A DNA stretch of 64,000 nt from Paramarasmius palmivorus. Lineage: Eukaryota; Basidiomycota; Agaricomycetes; Agaricales; Marasmiaceae. A model generated the notes under the pieces. It saw nothing but the letters and a program-made list of their open reading frames with translations, made no database searches and was not told the origin of the DNA. Shown in pieces: positions 34,186-46,400 of this stretch; within the stretch, counting starts at the first letter, position 1; each line of letters opens with the position of its first letter. The stretch is from NCBI GenBank assembly GCA_037176845.1, contig JAYKXP010000034.1:186001-250000 (forward strand), given 5' to 3'. The translations under genes and the position numbers were made by a program.

Positions 34186-35903
34186 TCAGAATTTGGCGAT
34201 ACGTTTTCGAGTTGGTTGAAAGCATTCCGGAAGCCCGGTATCTTCCCAAGAGGATCCCTGTATCAAAGCAGCTAAACCCTTCGCGCACGAAACGGCCCTT
34301 GCCATACCTATGGATCATCTGAGCCCTGAATCAACTTGACGTTATCAATAAAACGCACCATGTCCAGAATGGCCGGCGCAGATGAAGGCATTCGTCTTCC
34401 CGGGAAGGGCTCCGACGTAGGGTACCACTGGATGTCAGCATTATTAGGAAGGATCTATATTTATTGAGGCTGATACATACTTTCGGGTGTGAAGGCTCGA
34501 ATACCTATAACCGCGAACGTCAGGTTGGTATTTTGAGCAAAGAAGACCACCTACCAGTCCAATCGCAAAGCAACCCTTCACCCGTTACCTCTGATCCCCA
34601 ATCCGCCAAATGCTTCGGCAGGATGCTCCTGAGATGTTCAGTGAACTGCGGGAGCTTTACGCTGTCGTCAGCTTTGCCGACGATCTCTTCCTCGGGTACT
34701 ACTCCAGATTTGCCTCCACCGACGATGATGATCCCATCTTTATGGCGCTGCATCATATAGTCTACCTTTGACTATACATTCGTCAGAAATGCTTTCCTTC
34801 AATGAGTAGATCACGTACTGAACCTCGTCTCCATAACAGAGTACTTTTCACCATATTCGGGCCCGAATACGCTTTCGTTGGTACGATCGCGGCGCACTGT
34901 CCCCTGTTGGGTACTATGCTACCCAGAAACTCTGGAAGGAGTGTCGCAGTCCAGGCATTGGTTGCATAAACAACTTTGTTGGCACGTAGGTCTCCACGGT
35001 CGGTATGAAGTATCCAATCGTTGGTTTGGGAAGCCTGCGCTACAGATCTGACCGGGGTATTGGTCTGTAGATTGAGTCCGTGCTTCTCGATACAGAGTTT
35101 TAGGAGATGGGCAACGAATTTGTATGGCCAAAGGGAACCTGCAGGGGACGAGGCGGCACGGATGGCTGATGGTGTTAGGGTGAGCTTTTGAGACGGGTCA
35201 GTCTGAGGTACTACATAAAAGTGAAAAATACGCACTCTCTGAGCTTCTAAGGGGTCCGAGATGAAGTCGACTATGTCTTTGACTGGTCCACCATCGCTGA
35301 CAAAGTCGTCGTAATTCGCAGAAAGCTGCTCAGCGTATTCTTCATCGGAAGCGATTTGATAGGTTCTTCCCCTCCAAAAGTCACAGTCTATGCCTTCATT
35401 AGCGATGAGTTCCGTGATCAGGTTAAGAGTATCCTGTAGGGAATGTCACTAATTCGACGACCACTGGACGCAATGATGACCTCGTACCAACCATTTCGTT
35501 CTGGAGAATTTTCAAGGCTTGTTCCTTCCCAAATTCATTCTTGTATCCAGAATAGCCTTGAAATCATACGTCAGTACCCTAGACTAATCTTCCAGTTGGT
35601 GTACGCACCCCAGAAACAATCAGGACGACAGTGTCCTCCGTTCCTCCCGGTCGCCCCATAACATGCCTCCCTTGCTTCTAAAATCACAATTGATGTCGGT
35701 GGATTCGCGCTCTTGAGAAGAAAATACGCGATAGACGCTCCTGAAATCCCTGATCCTATGATAGCGACCTCAGCAGTTTCTGGCAGAGCTTCTGTGGTAC
35801 GATGTCCGAGAAGAGATGACGAGCGAGTTCCTTGAAGCCAGAACGAGATTGTTGGGTTAGCAACAGGGTATCCTGGACTGTTCGTGCTCGTTGCTGGAAA
35901 CAT
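34186..35903 (-). CDS. FAD-dependent oxidoreductase (DAO family)
   Basis: Flavoenzyme of the D-amino-acid oxidase/glycine oxidase fold. It starts MFPATSTNSPGYPVANPTIS; the Rossmann segment AEVAIIGSGISGASIAYFLL carries the GxGxxG dinucleotide motif, followed by ILEAREACYGATGRNGGHCR, the GRNGGH motif of this subgroup. Middle exons give SSPAGSLWPYKFVAHLLKLC, DLRANKVVYATNAWTATLLP and GIIIVGGGKSG. The last exons give WYPTSEPFPG, FICAGHSGHGM (flavin-binding C-terminal motif) and the end GLPECFQPTRKRIAKF. About 480-490 residues with eight or so introns. It is divergent from P450-2 across 478 bp, so the two could share control. Substrate unknown; fungal relatives include amine and sarcosine-type oxidases. 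Confidence 0.88.
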
Positions 35904-36381
35904 TATGAATGGGACGAGAAGCTGGACATGTGTTCATAGACATCGTGGAACCCGGAAAAAGATGCGGTCAGTGTTGAAAGTGACATTGGTTGTGACCGGC
36001 GGCCCACTGGCGTTTTACCGAACCATCATGATCGTCGACATTTTAAGCCTTCACGTTCCCGTGTCTTCTCGTTGCTCGGTCAAGCTTTCAACTTCAAGGC
36101 TCATTGAAAATTCGGGTTCAGAACATTGCTACGATAGCAATCCTCGCTGGAGCCTGGTGAGCAATTTTTCCAGAATGCATCCGAGCCCTGCTAGCCTTCC
36201 TTTGGTCTGATGCACCCCTTGACAGCCTATTCCTGCACTTTGACATGATGCGTACTAAGACTTAGGACATCATTTGATTGGTGGCAAGCATTTCCATTGT
36301 GAGGAAGTCGCGTAAGAGGCGATATAAAAACGCACTCTTGATACACATTCAGTTACCCGCTTTCCCCACTTCTATCATCTG
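35904..36381. promoter_or_regulatory. Divergent promoter region between FAD oxidoreductase and P450-2
   Basis: A 478-bp spacer between divergent starts. The P450-2 side has a TATA box (listed separately). An ORF at 35884-36210 overlaps the oxidoreductase start on the other strand and is not credible as a gene. Confidence 0.45.
36323..36330 (+). promoter_or_regulatory. TATA box of P450-2
   Basis: TATAAAAA, 52-59 bp upstream of the P450-2 ATG at 36382. Confidence 0.55.
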
Positions 36382-38526
36382 ATGGGCCTGTCGCTTCTGG
36401 TTGCATGTGCCTTCTGCGGAGGCCTCGTTTTCTGGTGGACTACTCAAACGAAACCGAAGGCACCGTTACCTCCAGGACCGCCAGCAGACCCTGTCATTGG
36501 GCATCTGCGGATAATGCCCAAAGAGAATACCGCAGAGACATTTCACGAATGGACGCAGAAGTATGGTACGTTCATGGTAATCCCACTCATTCGAACAACC
36601 CATTCATTCATTTTACAGGAGATGTCATGTTTCTTCGCGTTTTCGGCAGGAAGATGGTTGTTCTAGGGAGTTTTGACAAGGCGCAGGAACTGCTCGATCA
36701 GAGAGGTTCGACCTATAGCTGCAGACCAAAATTCGTGTTTTACGAACTGTGCGTCCTTTTTCAATCCTTTCCTTTGCACCGACTGATGTTGTGCTTAGTA
36801 TGGGATGGGTTCCCTCTTTGACATTCCTACAGTACGGTAAACAGTTCTTAAAGCATCGAAAAATGATGCAGCAGTATTTTGGTCGGAAAGAGAGCCTTGG
36901 ATTCGTTGGTATCATTGCCGAAGAAAATCGGTCATTGTTGAAGCACTTAATGCTCTCCGCTCCAGGAAACCACTTTCACGATCTTCATCGGTATGCTATT
37001 GTCTATTCACACTCTACCTCTAGCTCATAAATCACAACTCCAAGGTACACTACGTCAAACATCCTACGTATCACGTTCGGTCATCGACCACAATCGGATG
37101 ACGATGTCCTTTTCAAGCTGGTTAACGAAGTCTCCCACTTCATGAGCAACTCTGGCCCGCCAGGCAACACGCCAGTTGATTTCTTCCCTTGGTGTTGGTG
37201 CCTATTCTACCCTTTACACTCTCCCACTGGCTCACTTCCTACTAGTGACACGTCTTCCGAGTTGGTTTCCAGGGACATACTATGCAAATCTGGCTCGCTC
37301 AAGCTCTGGCCTGATTCGTGAGGCATATGACTACCCCGTCGACACTGCTCGGCAGCGCTTTGTATGCTTTCGCGATACTCCTTGTGAGACTTTTGCTCAT
37401 GATTCATTAGAATGACGGAAGACTCGAGGAATGTTTCTTATCGAAGCACCTCAGCGATTTGGGAAGCACTGGCGACCCGGAACACCTCGAAGATGTCAAG
37501 GGGGCAAGTGCCACTATCCTTGGCGCAGGAGATGGTTCGTCTTGTTGCAAACGGTTTACCGAACTGATAATCTGATTTGTTGCATCAGACACGGTATGCT
37601 GTACGGTAATAACACTGAAGTGGAACTGACTTACTCTTCTTGTATAGACCTACGCTACCCTCACAGTCTTCTTCATGGCCATGATTCTTTACCCCGAATG
37701 TCAAAGTCGAGCACACGAAGAAATCATCTCAGCCGTTGGTAAAGACCGGCTACCAGAGTATAGTGACAGAGGTTCGCTCCCGTATCTGGAATGCATTCTG
37801 CAGGAAATCATGCGGTACATCTTTTTTAATCTCGTCGAGATTAGAATACTGATTCTCAACAGATGGCATCCCGTCGCTCCCTTAGGTAGTTTACTTTTCA
37901 AACTCTCAAAAGACACCATCGTTCACGCATGGTAGGACCTCCTCATCGATGTCTGCAAGACGATGTATACAAAGGCATGTTCATCCCCAAAGGAACCATC
38001 GTTATACCGAACCTCAGGTTAGAATGGACAACTTCAGGCTGTGTGGCAGGCTAACGCATGATTGTAGAGGAATGGGTTTGGACGAAAGGATCTACTCAAA
38101 CCCTCGGTTGTTCGACCCAAGTCGGTACCTTCCCGCGCCTGCGGGTAAAGGCGAACCTCGTTTTGAGGCTGCGTGGGGGTTCGGAAGAAGGTAAAGATTT
38201 TGGATCCTCCGCCTCGCTTTGGAAAGCTACTCACCTTGAATGGTACGAAGGGTATGTCCCGGGCGTTACTTTGCCGACATTGCACTATGGCATGCGATGG
38301 CTGGTATACTCGCTACCTTGGAGATATGTCCAATGAAGGACGATCAAGGAAATGTGATTCTTCCGAAAGAAGAGTGCACAGAGGGTTTAGTGAGGTGAGC
38401 TGGGCTTCGTTTCGCACAGGGGTGTATACTTACAGAACTTCCTTTAGCCAAGCCAAACCGTTTGATTGTGAACTGAGACCACGCTCTGAGGCAGCTCGAC
38501 GGATTCTTGAACAGATTGAAGTGTAG
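36382..38526 (+). CDS. Cytochrome P450 monooxygenase 2, paralogue of P450-1
   Basis: Heme-thiolate monooxygenase with N-terminal anchor MGLSLLVACAFCGGLVFWW and hinge APLPPGPPADPVIGHLR. Exons give MFLRVFGRKMVVLGSFDKA, MGWVPSLTFLQYGKQFLKH, RLPSWFPGTYYANLARS, the I-helix AGDDTTYATLTVFF, the K-helix EIMRWHPVAPLG, KGMFIPKGTIVIPNL, FDPSRYLPAPAGKGEP and a heme loop GFGRRVCPGRYFADIALW interrupted by an intron from 38190. The end is a final exon to AARRILEQIEV. A 5-nt microexon at 37589-37593 is required to join GAGD to TTYATL in frame. Domain order and intron positions match P450-1, 12 kb away. It converges with the dioxygenase gene (115 bp between stops). Confidence 0.93.
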
Positions 38527-38641
38527 ATTGGGCCAGTTTTACACGCCTTCCACTATTGTACATACACGCGAGATACTGAAATCCAGGAATATCTTAAATG
38601 AAGAGATATATCGTACATTCCATTTCCTACCGCAAAGCGCT

Positions 38642-39928
38642 TCAGTATGTCGCGTTGAGTCTCATATCGACGTATTCTTGTGCGTTGATGGGCTCATATT
38701 TCTTTGGCTTGTCCGGGCCCCAACATCCAGGAAGGCAATCGACGAGAGTTTCCCTGTCGGCTCCAATGAACTATAGTGGAGGACCTTAAGAAAACCGGTA
38801 AAGATAACGAATAGGCCATGCCACTCACGTATGGGATCGAGAATCTCTCTGATACTGTGTCAGGGTCGCCTGCCTTCCTTGGTGGTGCTCTCACTCGATG
38901 CAATGTTGACTTGAGGGTATCTGTTCCACGTACAATGATCAGTTTCGTCGGTCTTCGGAACAGAATAGACGAATGCATACCATTGGACCATCTCATTAGG
39001 AAATCACCGATGTTGAAGACAGCCGCACCTCGGATCGGAGGAGCTGGAATGAATACACCTGGCTGACTTGGCGACTCGACTTCTAAACCTCCGACCTCGT
39101 CTTGAAATAACATGGTGCAAGTGCCAAAGTCCTAGGCTAGATTGAGTGTATGTTTACCGTTTAGAAATAGTGAAAATACCGTATGAGCCCCGATCCTACC
39201 CTTCTCGCCAGATTCCAAAGCCTGCGCCGGTGCTTCCGGGTAATGCAACAATCTCAACTGGTTGTCCGCATCCTTGTGGTAGTCATTGAAAAAGTTCCTG
39301 TCCAAACCCATTCCTATCGCAAGTGCCGGCAAGAGTTTCTCCATCTGGAACTTCCGACACGTCCAAAAGTAGTCCATTGTATAATCCTTGAATCCAGGAA
39401 GGTCTTCCTCGGGCACCCAGATGTTCTCGAGACGGTCAGAAGTATCGTTGCCAATGTCGAATGATTCTTTGAAGTCAGGGAATTTGCCTGTCCGTATCGC
39501 TGCAAGTTCTTTGGGGTCGAATACCATCTGCGAGACCTGTTCAACGCCGACACCACTATAGCCACGATGTTTCCATCCTTCAGGAGGATGAGGAGCTTTC
39601 TTCTTGATTTCTGTCGGCAATGCGAAGAATTTTGCAGACTGAAGAGACCGTCAGAAACACAAAAATTCACATCGACTGAGCGAACGCACCCATTCGAACA
39701 TTCCATCTACTTTCTCCTGCGGAATACCGGTGTTGACCAGATATGCAAAGCCGACATCCCTGCACGCTTCGAAGAACTTTTGACCAATTCTTCGAGCTTC
39801 CTGCAACTGTGTCAGCCTAATTCACGCCCGAAACCATCGAGGACACATACCTCAGATGTACCATCCCCAAAGTCGGCAAAATCAATCAATGGAATAGAAG
39901 GCGTTTCGGAAAGAGTCTTTCCTGGCAT
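38642..39928 (-). CDS. Fe(II)/2-oxoglutarate-dependent dioxygenase (isopenicillin N synthase-like)
   Basis: Cytosolic non-heme iron oxygenase of the IPNS/gibberellin-oxidase family. The start MPGKTLSETPSIPLIDFADF contains the usual N-terminal IPLIDF motif. It continues KFFEACRDVGFAYLVNTGIP, PEGWKHRGYSGVGVEQVS, DYFWTCRKFQMEKLLPALAI, LRLLHYPEAP, then IGAHTDFGTCTMLFQDEVGG (iron His and Asp), GAAVFNIGDFLMRWSNG, TLKSTLHRVRAPP (third ligand His) and ERFSIPYF (2-oxoglutarate Arg-x-Ser). The C-terminus is EPINAQEYVDMRLNATY. The facial triad and co-substrate Arg are intact. About 350-360 residues, five or so introns. Its original upstream region, shared with kinase B, is split by a retrotransposon starting 140 bp before the ATG. 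Product unknown. Confidence 0.9.
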
Positions 39929-40062
39929 GTTCACGATTGACTTGAGAACGTATGGTTCGGTTTTTGTGCTGAGGATGATCGAGAAGTAGTCCAGGTATAT
40001 ATGGACCTGGGGAGGATAAGATAAGGTGGACGGCAAGCCGCGAGTAAATCAAATTGTGGGAT

Positions 40063-40067
40063 TCGGA
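40063..40067. repeat. Target site duplication, left copy
   Basis: TCGGA directly abuts the 5' LTR and is repeated exactly at 49715-49719 after the 3' LTR. A 5-bp duplication is usual for Ty3/gypsy integrases. Confidence 0.9.
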
Positions 40068-40341
40068 TGTAGGAGTTCTGTGACTGTTACTTGACCGTGA
40101 CCTGTGATCTTTCCCTTTCCGTTACCTCTCTCGAGGTTTCTCCGTCTCTTCCTTTGTCTTCGTACTTTTATTCCTAGTTACTATATTTAGGTACAGGACT
40201 CTCTGGTAGTATATAAACCCTGTAGATACCTCTGTAGTAGATAGGGACTTTTATTCAGACTTTGACCCACTCATAGTTCTGCGTGAAAGACCTACCTCTC
40301 GTGTTCGCGCTTTGTGTTACCTCCGTCACAGAAGCGTTACA
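40068..40341 (+). repeat. 5' LTR of the Ty3/gypsy element
   Basis: 274 bp, TGTAGGAG...GCGTTACA, same sequence as 49441-49714 by eye. It contains a TATA box (TATATAAA, 40210-40217) that should start the genomic RNA shortly downstream. Confidence 0.95.
40210..40217 (+). promoter_or_regulatory. LTR promoter TATA box
   Basis: TATATAAA within the 5' LTR; the same box recurs in the 3' LTR at 49583-49590, where it points toward kinase B. Confidence 0.5.
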
Positions 40342-40468
40342 TATTTTTGAGTGTCTAACTCTCTTCTAAATCTCTCTCCTCGACGTCGACAAGGACCGAC
40401 CAGGTCTGATCAACCTTGGGAACACCGCCGACCTCGAGCCTTTGCTTTTCAACAAACATCTATTCACT

Positions 40469-43400
40469 ATGGCTACCGACCGTTACAATTTGCGAAACCG
40501 GGCTTCTACTACCAACGTCAACGGCATCAACAACAACGGTGAGCAAACCTCTATTTCCAACGCTCCCCCCACTGCTCCCGCCGCTACTGACCAGCCGTCC
40601 CCGACCGTAAATGGTCGTGAGTCCCCGGATGGTGCTAACAACACCATCCGTGCGCCCCCGGTCTACGGCGACCGTGTGTCTCAGCTGCCCCAGCAGCGAT
40701 CCATGCGCCCGAATCCCGCGGCCATGAGAAGCAGCCTTGGTATTAGAACCAATGGTGTTGATGTACCTATTATGGATAGGCTTAGTTCTCCAGAATCAGA
40801 TGATGTACCGCAACGTCAACTTACCTGGGCTGAAGAGCTTCAAGCTCTTCATGATGTGACCCAACCTACTCAGCAAACGCAGCCTCCGAGCTATGAGGCA
40901 AGCGCTGCCTTGACTCCGCCAACACCTGCGCAAAGGCCTCGAGCCCGAACTGCTTATGTTGAATCTGTTTCTGATAGCGAAGATGATAGACCTTGGACCA
41001 CTGTCCAACGTCACCGCCGTGGCAATTACAGTCGATCTGTATCCCCTCGAATCAATACAAATGTAAATGGAATTGATCAAGAACTTACCAGTGACCAAGA
41101 GCGCACTATTGAACGTGCCGTCCGAGAAATGACCGATGAACAACTTGCGGCCTTGAATCGTCGTGATAGTATCCGAATTAGGCCTGGTGACGACCAGACC
41201 AGTGACGACGAAGAACCTGAAGAACCTGCCAATAAAGGCAAGGGCCCAGACCCCCGCAACTGGGGAGTGAAATTGACCGCCGCTGAAAAGAATCTAGATA
41301 CTCAGCGTGCATTATTGAACAGCATGAAGGAAAGTTTACCTAGCCGTAATCGGTTTGCCGTTTTGGAAAATGAATCTGACGGCGAGTCCGAAATTGATAA
41401 AGATAGTGACGAAAGCGTCGCGCCCAATGTGCAGAACATTGCCGAAGGTCAAGCCGGACCCTCTAGGGTAAAGAAATCCAAGAAACCAAAGAAATCTATT
41501 AAGAAAGATAAGAAGAATCCTGTTGAGGTGCAAAGAGCAGCCTCTGAACCCATGAATGATCTAATGCATGAGCAGATCAATAACCTATTGGGCAACAAGA
41601 ATAAGAAACATACCTCAAAGAAGGCAGGCAAGAAAACTGCTGTGTCTGGCTTCAGAAAGCCGGCTGATTACATTGCGCCTGGAAGCCACCTTGCACGTAC
41701 TCTGGAAGGCCTTGGTAAAGGTGGAGGACCACCTTCCGACTCGAGCTCTTCAAGCTCTTCAAGTTCCTCAGACAGTGAGGACAGTTCATCGACATCTTCC
41801 AGCGGCTCCGATGATGGTAACAATGGTGGACATGGTGGTGGAGGAGGTTCTCCGAGCTCTAGTAGCTCTGAATCCGATAACCATCGCCGTGGCAGAAGCA
41901 TTCGCCGAAGACATTCTCGAGATCGTTCTCGACGTCGTCATAGTTCTAGCCGAAGAACTCGCCGGCGTAAATTGAACTTGAAGCCTGATCCGCCAACCAC
42001 CTATGATGGTACGGCAGATGTCCCTACATTGATGAAATGGATTACTGAAACGTCAGAATACATGAAAGATGGAAACGTACCTGAAAGCCGCTGGGTATTC
42101 AAGTCATCAAAGTACCTGTCAGGCACTGCGTACCAATGCTACCTCACTACCGTTGCTAATGACCCATTCAGCTGGGCATTCCAAGACTTTTGCACAGAGC
42201 TGTACAATTTTTGTTTCCCGCTCACATATCGTCTTGACCAGCGTAATCGTCTCCGCGATTGCCGTCAAGGTGGTCGGCCAGTGCGAGTGTACCTTGCAGA
42301 AATCAAACAATTATTCAATACAGTTGGCATGATGGATGAACGTGAAAGGATTCACAAAGTGTGGACTGGATTTGATGACCGGATCCAGAAAGGTCTGTGG
42401 AATAAAGAGCTCCATCCCGAGATTTCGAGCTTTGCAGAAATAGAACAACAAGCTGAAATCATTGAAATCATCAACAATGTCAAGAAAGGATCCAAGAAAG
42501 ATAACTCACAGTATACCAGCCATGCAATGCATGTTTCGCGTGATAATCATAGTCGACGCCGCCATGATTCCCGGTCTCGACACCCTGAGAATCGTCCGTC
42601 ACATCTGAATCACCGTAATGGTCGTTTCAGTGGACGTGGACGTGGGTCTTTCCGAAAACATGGGCCAAGTCGTCGGCATGATTCTCAACCTAGAAATCAC
42701 AATCAGCGTACCAATTCTCAAGGTAGCTCAAGCAATAAACCACTTACTGAGGAAGAACAAGCTCAGCTTCGTGCTGAGAACCGTTGCTTCTACTGCAAGG
42801 AAGAAGGTCATATGGCTCGTCAATGCCCTAAACGAAACAACGTAAAGTCAGACAAGAAAGGGAAACCCCCTGGATTGACTACTCACAACATGGAATGGGA
42901 ACTTGCAGACATTGAGACACTACGAGAACTGGCGGAGGAGACGACAGATGTTCATAGTCTGTCTCTCAACGTCATGACTCTATCTCCGTGTCTATCCGAA
43001 CTTGATGATCTTGAATTCGCCGAATATTCGTCGGATTGCGAGAGTGTTGACTGGTCAGATTATGCAGACTCTGGGGTCTCCGGTTTGGAGGAAGATTCAT
43101 ATCCTAGATCATTGTTGCTCTCAGGACATGACTCTCAACAATCGGGACTTTCAGACTCACATTTCGGACAAGAACCAATGACTGACTCGGATGATGACTC
43201 AATGCCGCCGTTAATTCCTATTGTAAATGAATCTGAAGATGAACAATCAGAAGATTGTTCTTGTAGTTGCAGTTTTTGCATACCTGATGAAGACATTGCC
43301 TGGGATGATGATGTTGTGATCCCGTGCGACTCCGACAAACTATTCGAACTCTGCCCTCTTGATGCTGGATGGCTTGAAACAGAGCTGAAAGGCTTGAAGA

Positions 43401-46400
43401 CAGCAGAACTTGCACCAGTATTGTTTCTGCCTGAAGAAAAGATAAGAAAGTCAGCTAAACGTGGAGTGTGGAAGTTCAACTTCTTGAATACTCACTCGTA
43501 CGGTTGGTCCTCAGACAAGCCGCCTCGTGTTATTGGTGACCTTCTTGCTAACACGGCTGAATACTTGCTGGATGTTGGTGCGCCGTACCCTGGTGAGGAT
43601 CCGACGAGCCGCCTACTTGGCCGCTTTTGCGTGTATCGGACTTCCGAGACTGAATACGCCATCTGTGATTCATATTATTACATTGAAGGTGACTATGAAG
43701 ATTTAATCTTACCTACACATGTCCTTGAAGAACCCCACTTCAAGATCTCAGAATGGTACGCCACTGTGCGAGGAGTGTTCAATGGATTTCCACCACACAC
43801 TTGGCTCCGAAACTCACCTTGGATTGGATCTAGTCCAATGGGATTTGTTTTCGAGGAAGGAATTGCCGAATTACTCCAACGGAACGAACCATACCCTGGA
43901 GATCATCTTGCCGGAACCCTGAGACTTGCTGGAAGGTTTCGCGTTGATCGACATCCTTCAACTGATGAAATCTTTGTTATTGATGACCTATTACGAGGAA
44001 TTACGGTGAACTTACCCTTGAGTTTGGTCACCTGGCCTCGTTTCGATCTTGCACGCTGGTACTCTAAACGAGTTGTTCTGGCAAATCGGTCAGTATACCA
44101 ATTCAATCATGCTGAAGATAATGAAGGTACCTTTTTCGGGAATCTCTTTGATCTTCCAGAAGACGAGTACCCTCGACGTGATCCGGAGGGCGACATCATC
44201 CATCAGCTTCAAGCATTTGGTGTCCAAGTACCTAGAAATCAATACGCGGCACTTCAGCGAAATGCCTCACGAGTCAAAGATATAGGAAGAAAGGTACCTA
44301 AACCTTTGGTGATTGTTGTACGCATCAACGGACACCCTGCGAGAGCTTTGATTGATACCGGATCTCTTGGAGATTTTGTGTCGTCGACTCTTGCTGATCA
44401 ACTGAAGTTGAACCGAATTGAACTTGCGAATCCGCTCCCGTTGCAGCTTGCGGTCCAAGGTTCACGCTCGAAAATCAATTTCGGCGTCAGACCTAACTTT
44501 GAATATCAGAAAATCAATGAACGAAGGTATTTTGATATTGCAAATCTTACCAATTATGATGTGATTCTCGGTACGCCATTCTTATTTCAGCACCGAATCA
44601 CAACTTCTTTCAATGATGCTAAAGTCGTCGTAGGTAGTAATGAATCTTTACCTATGGAAGGTGCGTCAGTTTCTCAACTTGCATCTCGAGCCATGAGTGT
44701 TTACGAGGATCACTTACAGGTCGCTCGCAATGAATTGTTGGCTTACGCAAAGCCGTTATGTCGAACTATGGCGGAAACAGAGTTACCACCTTTACGTGCA
44801 ATCAATCATTGTATTCCTTTGATAGATGAGAATAAAATCATACCTTGGAGACCATCCCGTTGTCCTGAAAAGTTTCGTGCTGCATGGGCCGAAAAGCGTG
44901 ATATGTACTTGAAGAGTGGGCGCTGGAAGTTAACCAGTGCCGGTAATACTGTTCCTTTGCTATTGATACCAAAAGTTAGTGACAAGAATCAACTTCGAGT
45001 TGTTGCCGACTTACGTGCACGCAATGCCAACACTCGAAAGTTGACTTCTCCACTACCAGACATTGATGGAATCTTGCGCCGAGTTGCCCGTTGTCCATAT
45101 CGATCGACTCTTGATGGAAAAGATGCCTATGAACAGATCCGCATTGAGCCCGCGGATGTTCATAGGTCCACCGTGACAACTCCTGACGGCAATATGGTTA
45201 GTCTCGTGGTACAGCAAGGAGATTGTAATGCTCCTGCCACTTACCAAGCTCTAATGAATCACATTTTCTCTGCACACATTGGCCGTTTCATGGATGTCTA
45301 CCTTGACGACATCATAATCTATTCAATGACACTAAAGGAACATGTACAGCATGTCAAAATTATCATTGACATCTTGCGGAAAGAGAAACTATACCTTTCT
45401 GAGTCAAAGCTCAACTTTCTCGCCAAAGAACTGAGGGTTCTTGGACGCGTAGTTGACGATCAAGGTATACGCATGGACCCTAACAAAGTGGATGCTGTCA
45501 CTAAATGGAAAACACCAACTAATCGAGATTTACTACGAGGATTCCTTGGTGCTGTCGGCTACCTCGCTGATGACATCGCCAAGGTACGGATACCTATGGG
45601 ACAGCTTCACGCTATCACAGGTGATACCGTGCCTTTTCGTTGGGGCTACACTGAGGAAAGAGCCTTTCAAGAAATTAAGAATTTAGTTGGTAAATCAAAG
45701 TTTCATCACCGCGTACCTTTGGACTACTCCGACGGCGCTGATCCCGTATGGATGGTGACCGACGGTTGTGGAACAGGTGTCGCAGGTGTTATTGTCCAAG
45801 GAAAGACTTGGAAAGAAGGTAAAGTTGCGGCCTTCTATTCCGCCAAGCTGAATTCTGCGCAGCAGAACTACCCGGTGCATGAAATCGAGATGCTCGCGGG
45901 TGTTGAAACGATGCTTCGGCATCGAGATATCCTTCAGGGATTAAAGTTTAGATGGGTTACCGACCATAAAGGATTGATTTACTTACTTGGGCAGAAAGGG
46001 CTGTCGGGACGTCAAGCTCGATGGTTTGAAAAGATATCCGAGTTTGATTTCAGTGTTGAATATGTTGCCGGGGCTGAGAATGTATTAGCGGACGCGTTGT
46101 CGAGAATATACTCGAACGACGCACCTGGTACAGTGCGTTCTCGCAGCGAATACACGTATCATGACGTGCTAGACAATGATACCATCGAAAAAGTTGCAGC
46201 TTCAGGAATTACGGTCCCACTTCTTGTTGATCTTGAGGCTTCAGCAGCTTTGTTTTCGGCTCCTATGGAGTTGCGTCCGCGTCCAGAAAAGGTTCCGGCA
46301 CCTGTAAAACCTAAGAGAATCAAAAAGGTGAACGAAAGCCGTGATTTTGCGAAAAGGATTAAGAAATTCGTTCTCAAAGGCCCTAGGGAACGAATGGAGG

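Noticed and set aside
22603..39928. A secondary-metabolite gene cluster spanning the P450s, oxidase and dioxygenase
   Set aside because: No backbone-forming enzyme, and housekeeping or unrelated genes (DNMT2, DUF1769, kinase A) lie between; kept only as a weak finding for the 34-40 kb trio.
40342..40360. tRNA initiator-Met primer-binding site for the retroelement
   Set aside because: The sequence after the LTR does not begin with TGG and shows no match to the initiator tRNA 3' end.
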